52,789 nucleotides of DNA from Pseudomonas sp. LP_7_YM (lineage in GTDB: Bacteria; Pseudomonadota; Gammaproteobacteria; Pseudomonadales; Pseudomonadaceae), in the NCBI RefSeq assembly GCF_004364435.1, contig NZ_SOCT01000019.1:1-52789 (forward strand), written 5' to 3'. Each line of letters opens with the position of its first letter. Position 1 is the stretch's first letter. Of the stretch, positions 44,834 through 52,572 are shown piece after piece. The translations under genes and the position numbers were made by a program. The notes under the pieces were generated by a model that worked only from the letters and a program-made list of their open reading frames with translations, did not search any database and was not told the DNA's origin.

Positions 44834-45315
44834 CAGTTGAGGTTCTGTACTTTGTATTCCTGGGTGTTGACCTGCAGCACCGCGTCAAAGGAAACCTGAC
44901 GTGAGATGTCTTGCAGGCGCAGTACCGCGTCTACGCGGAAAGTCAGCATGCGTTGGCCGGTTTGTTGTGCCAGTAGTTGTACCTTGACGCTGCGAAAGCG
45001 CCGGTCGCCCACCGAAATCGCCTTCTCCAGTTGTCGTTGAATCAGCAAACGGTCCTGCGGGTCCAGCACGCTTCTGCTGGTGAAGTCAGGCATGCCGTAA
45101 TCGAGGATCGTGCCGTTCAACTGGGGGAAGTCGTCGATCTCGTCGGCGACCAGAGACTGGCGAGTGTTCACCAGAATCTCCAGGTCACGAACGATGCTGG
45201 CTTTGTAGTCGGACAGCGAACACAAGCGTTGCGACGAAGCTTCGACGGACTGATGCGGACGATCGTCCAGCAATCGGTCCAGCAGTGATGGCAACAGCTT
45301 GTGTTGGCTACTCAT
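44833..45315 (-). CDS. tssE: T6SS baseplate protein TssE (gp25-like)
   Basis: 160 residues, homologous to phage T4 gp25 and the lysozyme-like wedge protein. Visible: PSLLDRLLDDRPHQSVEASS, the sheath-nucleating EPR-type region replaced by ILVNTRQSLVADEIDDF, and the gp25 core LNGTILDYGMPDFTSRSVLD with FRVDAVLRLQDISRQVSFDA. It starts sheath polymerisation. It lies 25 bases after tssC and is coupled to tssF. Confidence 0.93.
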   Translation of the reverse strand: MSSQHKLLPSLLDRLLDDRPHQSVEASSQRLCSLSDYKASIVRDLEILVNTRQSLVADEIDDFPQLNGTILDYGMPDFTSRSVLDPQDRLLIQRQLEKAISVGDRRFRSVKVQLLAQQTGQRMLTFRVDAVLRLQDISRQVSFDAVLQVNTQEYKVQNLN

Positions 45316-45340
45316 ATTGCCTCCCTGGCAAACCCTGCGG

Positions 45341-46843
45341 TCAGCCGCGTGTGGATTGCGGCAATTCGGCTACCAGTCGCAGGGACGCGGTCAACTCGTC
45401 CAGTTGATAGTGCGGACGCAGATACGTCACGGCCTTGTACACCCCTGGCTTGCCGGGTACTTCGAATACCTCGGCACGCGCCTCACGCAACGGGAACTTG
45501 GCCTTGGCTTCCTGGCTGGCGGTGTCATCGAGCAGCACGTAGCTGGACAGCCATTTGTTGAGGAACATCTCGACGTCTTTGCGCGAAGCGAAACTACCGA
45601 TCTTGTCGCGCATGATCGCTTTCATGTAGTGAGCGATACGCGAGGTGGCGAAGATGTACTGCAACTGCGCCGAGAGGCGGGCGTTGGCGTTGGCGATGTC
45701 GGTGTTGTACTGCTTCTGCTTCTGGGTCGACTGGGTGCCGAAAAATGCAGCGTAGTCGGTGCCTTTACAGTGCACCAACGGAATGAACCCCAGATCCGAC
45801 AGCTCTTTTTCACGACGGTCGGTGATGGCGATTTCAGTCGGGCATTTGAGCGCGATTTCACCGTCATCGGTCTTGAAGGTATGGGTCGGCAGGCCTTCTA
45901 CCAGACCACCACCTTCCACACCGCGAATCGCCACACACCAGCCATAACGCGAGAACGCATCAGTAACCCGGGTGCCGAGCGCATAGGCAGCGTTCATCCA
46001 CAGGTATTTGTTGTGGTCACGACCGTCGACGCTTTCGACGAAGTTGAATTCTTCGACCGGGGTGGTATCCGGGCCGTAAGGCAGACGCCCCAATACGTGC
46101 GGCAGCGTTAGACCGACATAGCGAGAGTCTTCGGAGGCGCGGAACGACTTCCACTTGGCGTATTCGACGGTATCGAAAATCTTCGCCAGATCACGTGGGC
46201 CGGACATGTCGGTGAACGAGTCCCAGCCGAACAGCTCAGGCGAGGCTGCCGAAATGAACGGTGCGTGGGCTGCAGCGGCAACGTGAGAAATCTCTTCAAG
46301 CAGGTACATGTCTTCCGGGTTGCGATTGAACTCGTAATCGCCCAGCAGCATGCCGAAAGGTGCGCCACCAAAGGTGCCGTACTCTTCTTCGTAGATCTTC
46401 TTGAACAGCGCGCTCTGGTCGAATTCGGACGACGCCTTGAGGTCGCGTACCAGATCTTTCTTCGAAGCATTGAGCAGATGAATCTTCAGCGTGGTGCTGG
46501 TTTCAGTCTGATCGACCTGGTATTTCAGGCCGCGCCATGAGGCCTCCAGTTGCTGAAATTCGCGAGCGTGCATGATTTCGTTCATCTGCTCGGAGAGCAT
46601 CGAATCGATCTCAGCAATCCGCGCATCCAGGACTGCGATCAGGTCCTTGCTCGGTGTCATTTCGCCTTCAAGCACCTGGCCTACCAGCTCGCCGATCAGA
46701 TCACGGGTGCGGGTGCGTTCGGTTTCGGAGCGGGCAACGCGGCTTTCAGAAATAATGCTGTCGAGCAGAGAGGACTGCGGCGCGAAGTTTTCCACTTCGA
46801 CCAGGTCAGTATCCTGCTGAGCCACGGTTTGTTTATCGGTCAT
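45341..46843 (-). CDS. tssC: T6SS sheath large subunit TssC
   Basis: 500 residues, the VipB-type sheath protein that forms the contractile sheath with TssB. The family segments LEASWRGLKYQVDQTETSTT, GAPFGMLLGDYEFNRNPEDM, AAAHAPFISAASPELFGWDS, LPYGPDTTPVEEF and the C-terminal KPGVYKAVTYLRPHYQLDEL are all present. It lies 14 bases after tssB, the usual tight pairing. It should be functional. Confidence 0.96.
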   Translation of the reverse strand: MTDKQTVAQQDTDLVEVENFAPQSSLLDSIISESRVARSETERTRTRDLIGELVGQVLEGEMTPSKDLIAVLDARIAEIDSMLSEQMNEIMHAREFQQLEASWRGLKYQVDQTETSTTLKIHLLNASKKDLVRDLKASSEFDQSALFKKIYEEEYGTFGGAPFGMLLGDYEFNRNPEDMYLLEEISHVAAAAHAPFISAASPELFGWDSFTDMSGPRDLAKIFDTVEYAKWKSFRASEDSRYVGLTLPHVLGRLPYGPDTTPVEEFNFVESVDGRDHNKYLWMNAAYALGTRVTDAFSRYGWCVAIRGVEGGGLVEGLPTHTFKTDDGEIALKCPTEIAITDRREKELSDLGFIPLVHCKGTDYAAFFGTQSTQKQKQYNTDIANANARLSAQLQYIFATSRIAHYMKAIMRDKIGSFASRKDVEMFLNKWLSSYVLLDDTASQEAKAKFPLREARAEVFEVPGKPGVYKAVTYLRPHYQLDELTASLRLVAELPQSTRG

Positions 46844-46857
46844 CGTCGTGCTCCTGC

Positions 46858-47391
46858 TTACTCTTTGGCATCGGTGGCTGGAGCAGCGGCTTCACGGCCG
46901 AATTCCTTGCCTAGCGTTTTCAACTTCTCGGTGTTCTGCAGCACGTCCATCAGCAGCTCTTCAAGCTTGTCGTTGCCACCCATCTTGTTGCGCAGATCTG
47001 CCAGCTTGTTACGAACCTCCAGCAGCTTGCGCAGCGGTTCGACCTGCTTGACGACGTTCTGCGGCTCGAAGTCTTCCAGAGCGTTGAAGTTGAGCTCGAC
47101 ACCGAGTTGCGTGCCGTTTTTGGCCAGGGTGTTATCGACGCGATAAGTCAGGCGTGGCTTGATGCCCTTGAGCACGCCGTTGAAGTTGTCGCGATCGATG
47201 AAGATGAACTTGCGATCCTTGAGCTTTGGCAGCGGCTCCAGTGGGTTGCCGGAGAAATCGCCCAACACGCCGACGACAAAGGGCAGCTCTTTCTTTTCCT
47301 GAGCATCGCCGATGTCCACGTCGTAAGTGATGTGAACCCGAGGGGCGCGAACGCGATCGAGCTTGTGCTGGGTACTTTCCTTCTTCGCCAT
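46858..47391 (-). CDS. tssB: T6SS sheath small subunit TssB
   Basis: 177 residues, VipA-type. The N-terminus KLDRVRAPRVHITYDVDIGD is followed by KELPFVVGVLGDFSGNPLEP and FIFIDRDNFNGVLKGIKPRL, with the conserved LNFNALEDFEPQNVVKQVEP. It pairs with TssC. A gap of 68 bases separates it from the upstream unrecognised gene, with room for a local ribosome site but no clear terminator. Confidence 0.96.
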   Translation of the reverse strand: MAKKESTQHKLDRVRAPRVHITYDVDIGDAQEKKELPFVVGVLGDFSGNPLEPLPKLKDRKFIFIDRDNFNGVLKGIKPRLTYRVDNTLAKNGTQLGVELNFNALEDFEPQNVVKQVEPLRKLLEVRNKLADLRNKMGGNDKLEELLMDVLQNTEKLKTLGKEFGREAAAPATDAKE

Positions 47392-47459
47392 CGTGATCTC
47401 CTGTGCGAGCTACTCGCTGCAATTCATTTGCGTGTCGGCCCAGCGTTGAGCCGGCCGCG

Positions 47460-48209
47460 TTACAGTCCTTCGATCGTCATCAGCAAGCGCTGACGAATCT
47501 CATCTTTCATTTCCATGATGCTGTCGTGGCCCACCAGCTCTTCAAAGCTGGCATTGCCTGCAATCTGTGTACTGCTGCGAATAACCGAGTCATCGGGCAG
47601 CGTTGAACGCACCGGTGAGCTGATCACGCAGAACGGCAGATCGCCGAAATCCTTCAACCGCTCGAAACTGACCGGGAAACGCAACCCTTCGAACAAGCGG
47701 CCGAGACCTGGTGATTTACTCACGCAATAGAACAGAACCAGGTAATGCACGACAAAGCGATAAAGCTCGGCGCTGCTGCGATTCGGGTCCTTGATGACCT
47801 TGCGGAATTGGGCCAGATCGAACGAATTGAACCCTACCACCCAACGCGTCGGGCTTGTGATGCGAATCGTCTGGCCGCTTTGTGCCAGGACCTTGTCATA
47901 TTCGAGCGGGAACAATTCAGGCGTGGTGCTGATCAGGTTCAGCGGCACTTCCAGTTCATTGACCAACTGGAACGAAGAGGCCGAACCAATTCTGTCGTAC
48001 AGCTCTTTGAGTTCTTTGAAGTGATGCTGTGTTTCTCTGCCGCTGCTGCGCTGTGCGCCTTGCAGATACTCACCGAACAGCATTTGCGGGCGAATGAGCA
48101 GAGCAAGGGTCGCCAGATAATCCGAGGCCTCAGTCTTGAGCACATCCGAAACGGCTCGAGTCTGGCTTCGCAGCTTGATCAAGGCTTCTACATCAAACGT
48201 CTGAGTCAT
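47460..48209 (-). CDS. Unrecognised T6SS operon-head protein
   Basis: 249 residues, no signal peptide or membrane segment, mixed alpha/beta with charged helices. Visible stretches are SDVLKTEASDYLATLALLIR, HFKELKELYDRIGSASSFQL, the C-terminal YRFVVHYLVLFYCVSKSPGL, and VGHDSIMEMKDEIRQRLLMT. I do not recognise the family. It is the first gene of the T6SS operon, 68 bases upstream of tssB on the same strand, so it is almost certainly co-transcribed. I recall uncharacterised proteins at this position in P. syringae T6SS loci. A cytoplasmic role with sheath, baseplate or regulation is plausible but unproven. ATG 48209 follows GGGACGATGTACCT. Confidence 0.75.
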   Translation of the reverse strand: MTQTFDVEALIKLRSQTRAVSDVLKTEASDYLATLALLIRPQMLFGEYLQGAQRSSGRETQHHFKELKELYDRIGSASSFQLVNELEVPLNLISTTPELFPLEYDKVLAQSGQTIRITSPTRWVVGFNSFDLAQFRKVIKDPNRSSAELYRFVVHYLVLFYCVSKSPGLGRLFEGLRFPVSFERLKDFGDLPFCVISSPVRSTLPDDSVIRSSTQIAGNASFEELVGHDSIMEMKDEIRQRLLMTIEGL

Positions 48210-48857
48210 AGGTACATCGTCCCTGAACCCCCCTGTGCGATGTCACGCATGACAACCCGGCATCAGGAGGGCTACATATTTCTCGACTGGCACACCTTCT
48301 CGAGAAGTTTTATCCCGGATGAAATCATCACGAGAATTCACCCCGAAGAATAAGTGGGAGTGTGGTACTAGCAAATCGATATCGAGTAGCCAGCAATGTC
48401 AGCTGAGGCATTATTTTACGTAGAAAAGTTCCCACAGGTGCTAAGTTTTTCTCGCTTTCGGTACACAGCGCAATGATGACCTTATGCCATCAGCTTGCTT
48501 ATTCGCAACCTGATCTAACGTTAAACCCCTATAGATCAAGGCTTAAGCCGACTTTCCAAGTGAGTGAGCGGGCATTGAATAAACGTACAAAAAGGTGAAC
48601 TGGATTACCTGCGTGGGAGGCGAAGCCTCCAAGAATTTCGTTAGATCCAGTTTTTTGGTGAGAACAAATGATGGCAACCGGAAAGCCTGCAGCGTGATAG
48701 CACGCCCGAATGAGCAAAATCCTTGGCGACTTAGAGATCAAGGTCGTAATAGCCGGAGTAGTTTCTCCAGCCGGTGTCAGTGGTGTGGCTTCTGCGGTTT
48801 AGCAAGACAGCCTGCTACCCAGTCTGGAAATCGAAAACGTTCATAGGGAAATGGCCA
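48210..48857. promoter_or_regulatory. Intergenic region between T6SS operon and DUF6508 gene
   Basis: About 650 bases separating divergent units, expected to hold the T6SS promoter (minus strand) and the DUF6508 promoter (plus). No clear sigma-54 site was found on the minus strand. An AT-rich patch with ATTATTTTACG lies at 48409-48420. The right half holds the terminator-like hairpin at 48598-48656. Confidence 0.45.
48598..48656 (+). terminator. Terminator-like two-stem element, possible sRNA end
   Basis: An outer 8-bp stem (AACTGGAT / ATCCAGTT) encloses an inner stem GGAGGC-GAA-GCCTCC, and the outer arm runs into TTTTTT. Read on the plus strand this is an intrinsic-terminator shape. No gene ends just before it, so it could close a small RNA transcribed from about 48360-48590, or act as a leader attenuator ahead of the DUF6508 gene. 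Confidence 0.5.
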
Positions 48858-49823
48858 ATGAAATTGCTGCGTAGCTTGAGAGCGTATCTGGGTCGCAAGG
48901 TGCCGGTTCAATCTGAACCAGTGGTGGTTGCACCAAGCGAGATTCAGGCGCTTTCTCCGGTGCAACATAACCTGAGTTGGCTGCCGACCCATGAGGAATC
49001 GAAGCCCTTCTCGACGCCGCTACCCGGTTGCCCACGATTGTGGCCGGAAGATAACGAGTTGCGTAACCGGTACTTGGCCTACGTGACGCACGCCCAGGAG
49101 GTCGGTCCACTGGCGCTCACAGAGCCCTGCTGTGAGGAAGGCCATAAACTGGCGCAGCAACTGCACTCAAGGGCGATCGATCTAAGCTGCGCCAAGGCCA
49201 CCGAGCAATGCGCGGAAATTTACTGGTACCTGCAGTGTGCGGCCCTCGTTTCACTGGTTGCAGATGGTGCCGAGTCCAAAGACTTCATTCGCTTCACAAA
49301 GGATGTGCATCATTACAAGAATGGACGAATGACAGCAGGCCAGGTTTGGGCTTTTGACCTCTACGTCGAAGTTTTTACCTCCAAACTTCAATCAGGCAAT
49401 GTGCTGCTGATGCGCGATGCAAGCACTGCACGCCCACCCGGAGAACCCGTTCCCCAGCCTGCCGAGATGGACGAACTGCTCTCATACTTGCCCCAGCTGT
49501 ACCCCAACGGGATCGCGATCAAGACCTACACCGTCCCCGAGGGCACTCACTGGTCGCGCTACTTCGACGTCGTCGATGATTTCTACAAGGCTGTCGCCAA
49601 GGATTGCTGGAATGACTTCGATTACCTGAGCAATGGGGCCGCGTTGATGCTGGAGAACGAACCCTACATCGCCCACGCCAGCTTCGCAGACTTACAGACC
49701 ATGCTGACGTATTGCATCAGAGGAGAGTTTTGCGATGGGCATCACGGTTCAATGATAGAGAAAGGCCATGTGCTGAATATGCTGCGCAGGCTTGAAATTC
49801 TGCGTAGCGAGAGGGGTGCATAG
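48858..49823 (+). CDS. DUF6508 domain protein beside the T6SS
   Basis: 321 residues, no signal peptide. ATG 48858 has AGGGA 8 bases upstream. The C-terminal ~120 residues (ELLSYLPQLYPNGIAIKTYT ... TMLTYCIRGEFCDGHHGSMI) match my memory of DUF6508, whose end typically reads TYCxRGExFCDGHW. The N-terminal 180 residues are unrecognised but include EIYWYLQCAALVSLVADGAE. Function unknown. It is divergent from the T6SS operon, so a T6SS link is only positional. A small hairpin follows the stop. Confidence 0.7.
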   Translation: MKLLRSLRAYLGRKVPVQSEPVVVAPSEIQALSPVQHNLSWLPTHEESKPFSTPLPGCPRLWPEDNELRNRYLAYVTHAQEVGPLALTEPCCEEGHKLAQQLHSRAIDLSCAKATEQCAEIYWYLQCAALVSLVADGAESKDFIRFTKDVHHYKNGRMTAGQVWAFDLYVEVFTSKLQSGNVLLMRDASTARPPGEPVPQPAEMDELLSYLPQLYPNGIAIKTYTVPEGTHWSRYFDVVDDFYKAVAKDCWNDFDYLSNGAALMLENEPYIAHASFADLQTMLTYCIRGEFCDGHHGSMIEKGHVLNMLRRLEILRSERGA

Positions 49824-49848
49824 CGTGTCTGTAAGAGGGCACGCCAAG

Positions 49849-49871
49849 GGGCCTCGATACTTTGCCCCTCG
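49849..49871 (+). terminator. Weak hairpin after the DUF6508 gene
   Basis: AGGGGC and GCCCCT pair around an 11-base loop (49849-49871), 26 bases past the stop. There is no proper T run, so it may be a weak or bidirectional terminator between convergent units. Confidence 0.4.
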
Positions 49872-50138
49872 GTAGCTCGCTACTGCTTACTTACATACAG
49901 CGCCTCGTATCGTGCCATGGCATCACTCAAGCGAAGTTTCAGGTATTCATTCGCATGCCCCAGCGCTGCAAGAATCTGCGCGGACTCCTTGAGATACGAC
50001 GCGCGTTTGGCTGGCGTCCAAGTGGGCGGCGCAGACTGAAGGTTAGTGATGCGATCGCACAGCTTGATCGATGCGGCCTCCTTCGAGTGATTGGCGATGG
50101 CTGGACTTGCCCCTACAAAACCGGACACCAACTCCCCG

Positions 50139-51014
50139 TTAAATTGATGCTGCTGCCAAACGCCTAAATTCTCGCGGCGACCGATATTTCAAAGCGCTGT
50201 GCGGATGCTGCTCGTTGTAATGCTCGAAGGCAATCGTCAGATTGCGCAGCGCCGTTTCTCGATCAGGTTTGGGCATGTGCGCCACATAATCACGTTTGAT
50301 CGTTTTCACGAAGCTCTCAGCCATGCCGTTGCTTTGCGGGCTGCGTACCGGTGTGGTCACCGGCTGCAAGCCGATCTGGCGAGCAAATAGGCGCGTCTGC
50401 TCGGCGATATAGGCCGAGCCGTTATCGCTCAACCATTGCACCGGCGTACTCGGCAGCTGATCTCCAAAGCGCTTCTCCACACTTTCCAACATCAAGTCCC
50501 GGATGTCATCGCCGCTGTAGCCTGTCGGGCTGGCGACCCAGCCGATGGCTTCGCGATCACAGCAGTCCAGGGCGAAGGTCACGCTTAGCTTCGCACCGTC
50601 ATCGCAGCGAAACTCGAAGCCGTCCGAGCACCAGCGGGTATCGCTGGTAGTAACGGCAATTCGGCCTTCATGCCGACGCTGCACGCCAGGCTGCTTGATG
50701 CGTCGTTCCAGCAACAGATTGTGATCGCGCATGACGCGGTAAACCCGCTTCACATTGATCGGAGCCAGTAACTGGACTTCACGCTCGCGGCGCAGCAACC
50801 CCCAAACCCGGCGGTAGCCATAGCTTGGCAACTCGCTGACCTGCTGCTTAATTTCAGCGACCAGTTCAGTATCGTTCACGAGCCGACGTCGCCGTACTTT
50901 GGGCGATACCAATTGCTTGATCCGAGCCGTTAATTGCGAGCGCGACACACCGAGACATTCGCTGACCAGTTTCACTGGTCGTCCCCCGGCAACAAGGGTG
51001 AGTGCGCAATCCAT
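50139..51014 (-). CDS. IS3-family transposase, OrfB (DDE integrase)
   Basis: 291 residues from ATG 51014. Catalytic DDE segments of the rve integrase core are visible: RWCSDGFEFRCDDG and VTFALDCCDREAIGWV (first Asp region), WLSDNGSAYIAEQT (second Asp), and SPQSNGMAESFVKTIKRDYV (Glu). The HTH_21-type start is SYGYRRVWGLLRRE. It is probably made mainly as an OrfAB fusion: at TCGCGAAAATGG a -1 slip from the OrfA frame enters this frame. Independent initiation at the overlapping ATG is also possible. Confidence 0.92.
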   Translation of the reverse strand: MDCALTLVAGGRPVKLVSECLGVSRSQLTARIKQLVSPKVRRRRLVNDTELVAEIKQQVSELPSYGYRRVWGLLRREREVQLLAPINVKRVYRVMRDHNLLLERRIKQPGVQRRHEGRIAVTTSDTRWCSDGFEFRCDDGAKLSVTFALDCCDREAIGWVASPTGYSGDDIRDLMLESVEKRFGDQLPSTPVQWLSDNGSAYIAEQTRLFARQIGLQPVTTPVRSPQSNGMAESFVKTIKRDYVAHMPKPDRETALRNLTIAFEHYNEQHPHSALKYRSPREFRRLAAASI

Positions 51015-51364
51015 TTTCGCGACCGGGCAATCTCCACGGCCTCTTTGAGGACTTCGGCTTCCATCGTCTTCTTGCCCAGTATCCGCTGCAATTCGCGGAT
51101 CTGCTTGAGCGCATCGGTAAGTTCCGACGCAGGTACAACGGCTTCGCCAGCACTGACCGCCGACAAGCTTCCGTCCTGGTAAAGCTTGCGCCACAGGAAC
51201 AGCTGGTTGGCGTTTATGCCGTTGCGTCGGGCCACCACGGAAACGCTTTGCCCAGGCTCAAGGCTCTCGCGAACCATGGCCAGCTTCTGGTCGGTGCTCC
51301 AGCGGCGTCGGCGTTCCTGGCCGAGCAGCTCGCCACCCTTATCGTTGCTGTTAGTCATAAACAT
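50972..51364 (-). CDS. IS3-family transposase, OrfA (DNA-binding)
   Basis: 130 residues (or 128 from the ATG at 51358). The helix-turn-helix reads RRRWSTDQKLAMVRESLEPG and SVSVVARRNGINANQLFLWR, followed by a leucine-rich coiled segment (ALKQIRELQRILGKKTMEAE). It overlaps OrfB by 43 bases, with the presumed frameshift site CGAAAATGG in the overlap. It binds the element's ends. Confidence 0.9.
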   Translation of the reverse strand: MFMTNSNDKGGELLGQERRRRWSTDQKLAMVRESLEPGQSVSVVARRNGINANQLFLWRKLYQDGSLSAVSAGEAVVPASELTDALKQIRELQRILGKKTMEAEVLKEAVEIARSRKWIAHSPLLPGDDQ

Positions 51365-51577
51365 ACCCGTTTGCCTATCCCTTATCTTAAGGGGGGAACG
51401 GTGTCCTGTCTTTCATGGGGCTCGTTCAATGGCCTGAAAGTAGCGCTCGTAAGAGAACGGCACGATCAAGTTTTTACTCAGGCAGGCCACCGTTGAAGCG
51501 ACATCTGTTCCGAATGCCTCAGCCAGCGCTTCCTGCGTAATCTCGGTGTCCTCGATGACGTCGTGCAGCAATGCTGC

Positions 51578-52091
51578 TGGCACACCATTGGCGTCGCACA
51601 GCATGTGAATCTTGGTTGTCAGACCGCCCCGACTGCGCCCGAGCGCGTGGTCTTGCGGTTCTTCGAACCCCCTTTTTTCCCGGCACCTGATGAGGCCCGG
51701 GTTGCTCGTACGGCAGTGGAGTCGATCATCCATGTTTCCAGGTCAATCAAACCTTGCTCATTCAAGCGGATATGAAGACGCTTGAGCATCAGATCAAAAG
51801 CTCCGCAATCACGCCATTCCCGGAACCGTTGATAAATCGTCGACTAAGGACCGAATCGCTCGGGCATATCTCGCCATGCTGCGCCAGAGCAAAGCACCCA
51901 AAGGATACCGTTAAGCATCAGGCGATCATCGGCCCGAGGGCGCCCGGTGCGTTGGGTTTTGGTGAAGATATCTGCAACCAGAGCCCAGGTTGCGTCGGGG
52001 AGCTCATACCGCTTTGCCATCTTGGCCTCCTGGCTTTAATGGCGATGTATTTTACAGAAAATCGTATTTTCTGAGTTTACGTACAGAGCCT
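51578..52091 (-). mobile_element. IS5-family (IS427-type) transposase remnant
   Basis: The minus strand starts at ATG 52020 with AGGAGG upstream: MAKRYELPDATWALVADIFT, LWVLCSGAAWRDMPERFGP, then an in-frame TAG (51844-51846) where relatives have Trp. The frame then continues STIYQRFREWRDCGAFDLML and DLETWMIDSTAVRATRAS. A second frame begins the OrfB-like part GRSRGGLTTKIHMLCDANGV and is cut at 51577 by HD-gene sequence. The outer end AGGCTCTGTAC lies at 52081-52091 and looks like the family's terminal repeat. The other end is lost. Confidence 0.85.
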
Positions 52092-52368
52092 AGCTGGGTT
52101 GACATGGCGGGGGTCGCAGGTGTTTCCTTTCTCACCTGAAGCAGCTGTAAGGGTCTTGAGACTGTGAAGAGGGTCGCGACTCGCGACAGCTACTGGCACG
52201 TTGCACTGTCCGGTTGCTTAGGTTTCCACCAATATGGTGCCGATACGTAAGGCTAAGCCGCGATCCAATCGATGATTGGTATGATGATGCTCCAATCTGT
52301 CGTTGCGTTGACCATGTGTTGCTCAGCGCGGCGGTAGCGTGCTGCCAGTTGCCTTCAAGGAGATGCAA
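52092..52368. other. Intergenic region, no gene seen
   Basis: About 280 bases between the IS5 remnant and a small gene. I see no repeat, RNA gene or strong promoter. A short palindromic patch TCGCGACTCGCGA lies at about 52173-52185. Confidence 0.4.
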
Positions 52369-52572
52369 ATGACGATGGATCTTGTTCCCATGCGTGCCTA
52401 CCCGAGCCGGTGCTTCTTTAAGGCTGGAATGTCCACCGCATGGCCTTCAGTGCTGAGCAACCGCGTCCGCGTTTGCACGGCCCAAGGTACCGTCGTGGTA
52501 TCAGATGTGGTGCGCAGTATTCTCCGGCTGCTGCAGAATCCAGCTTATCGGCTAAAAGGAGGTATGGCGTGA
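52369..52572 (+). CDS. Small unknown protein
   Basis: 67 residues, starting MTMDLVPMRAYPSRCFFKAG. A strong ribosome site (AAGGAG, 6 bases before ATG) and tight coupling to the next frame support a real gene. The middle reads VRVCTAQGTVVVSDVVRSIL. No signal peptide or membrane segment is seen. I do not recognise the family. It is immediately followed by a GTG start overlapping its TGA (GTGA). Confidence 0.55.
   Translation: MTMDLVPMRAYPSRCFFKAGMSTAWPSVLSNRVRVCTAQGTVVVSDVVRSILRLLQNPAYRLKGGMA

Larger units (their letters stand above)
50102..51428 (-). mobile_element. Intact IS3-family (IS2-like) insertion sequence
   Basis: 1327 bp with two overlapping minus-strand genes. Ends are imperfect inverted repeats: TGGACTTGCCCCTACAAAAC-CGGACACC on the left and, reverse-complemented, TGAACGAGCCCCATGAAAGA-CAGGACACC on the right. 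Both start with TG, as in IS3. Flanking ATGGC occurs at 50097-50101 and 51429-51433, a 5-bp target duplication typical of the IS2 group. Both genes look intact. Confidence 0.93.
49880..51577 (-). pseudogene. HD-domain hydrolase gene, truncated and split by insertion
   Basis: Two halves of one gene. The upstream half (51577 down to 51429) encodes AALLHDVIEDTEITQEALAE and ends LIVPFSYERYFQAI. The downstream half (50101 down to 49880) resumes ANHSKEAASIKLCDRITNLQ and ends NEYLKLRLSDAMARYEALYV, stop. The motif HD in ALLHDVIEDT and the late D in KLCDRITNLQ belong to the RelA/SpoT- or MazG-adjacent HD phosphohydrolase type. An IS3-family element sits between, with a 5-bp duplication. Removing it and one ATGGC copy joins the halves in frame without loss. 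The N-terminus is missing before 51577, where IS5-family sequence begins. Confidence 0.85.

Noticed and set aside
48279..48300. A sigma-54-like TGGCAC for the T6SS
   Set aside because: It lies on the plus strand, pointing away from the T6SS, and has no -12 element at the right spacing.
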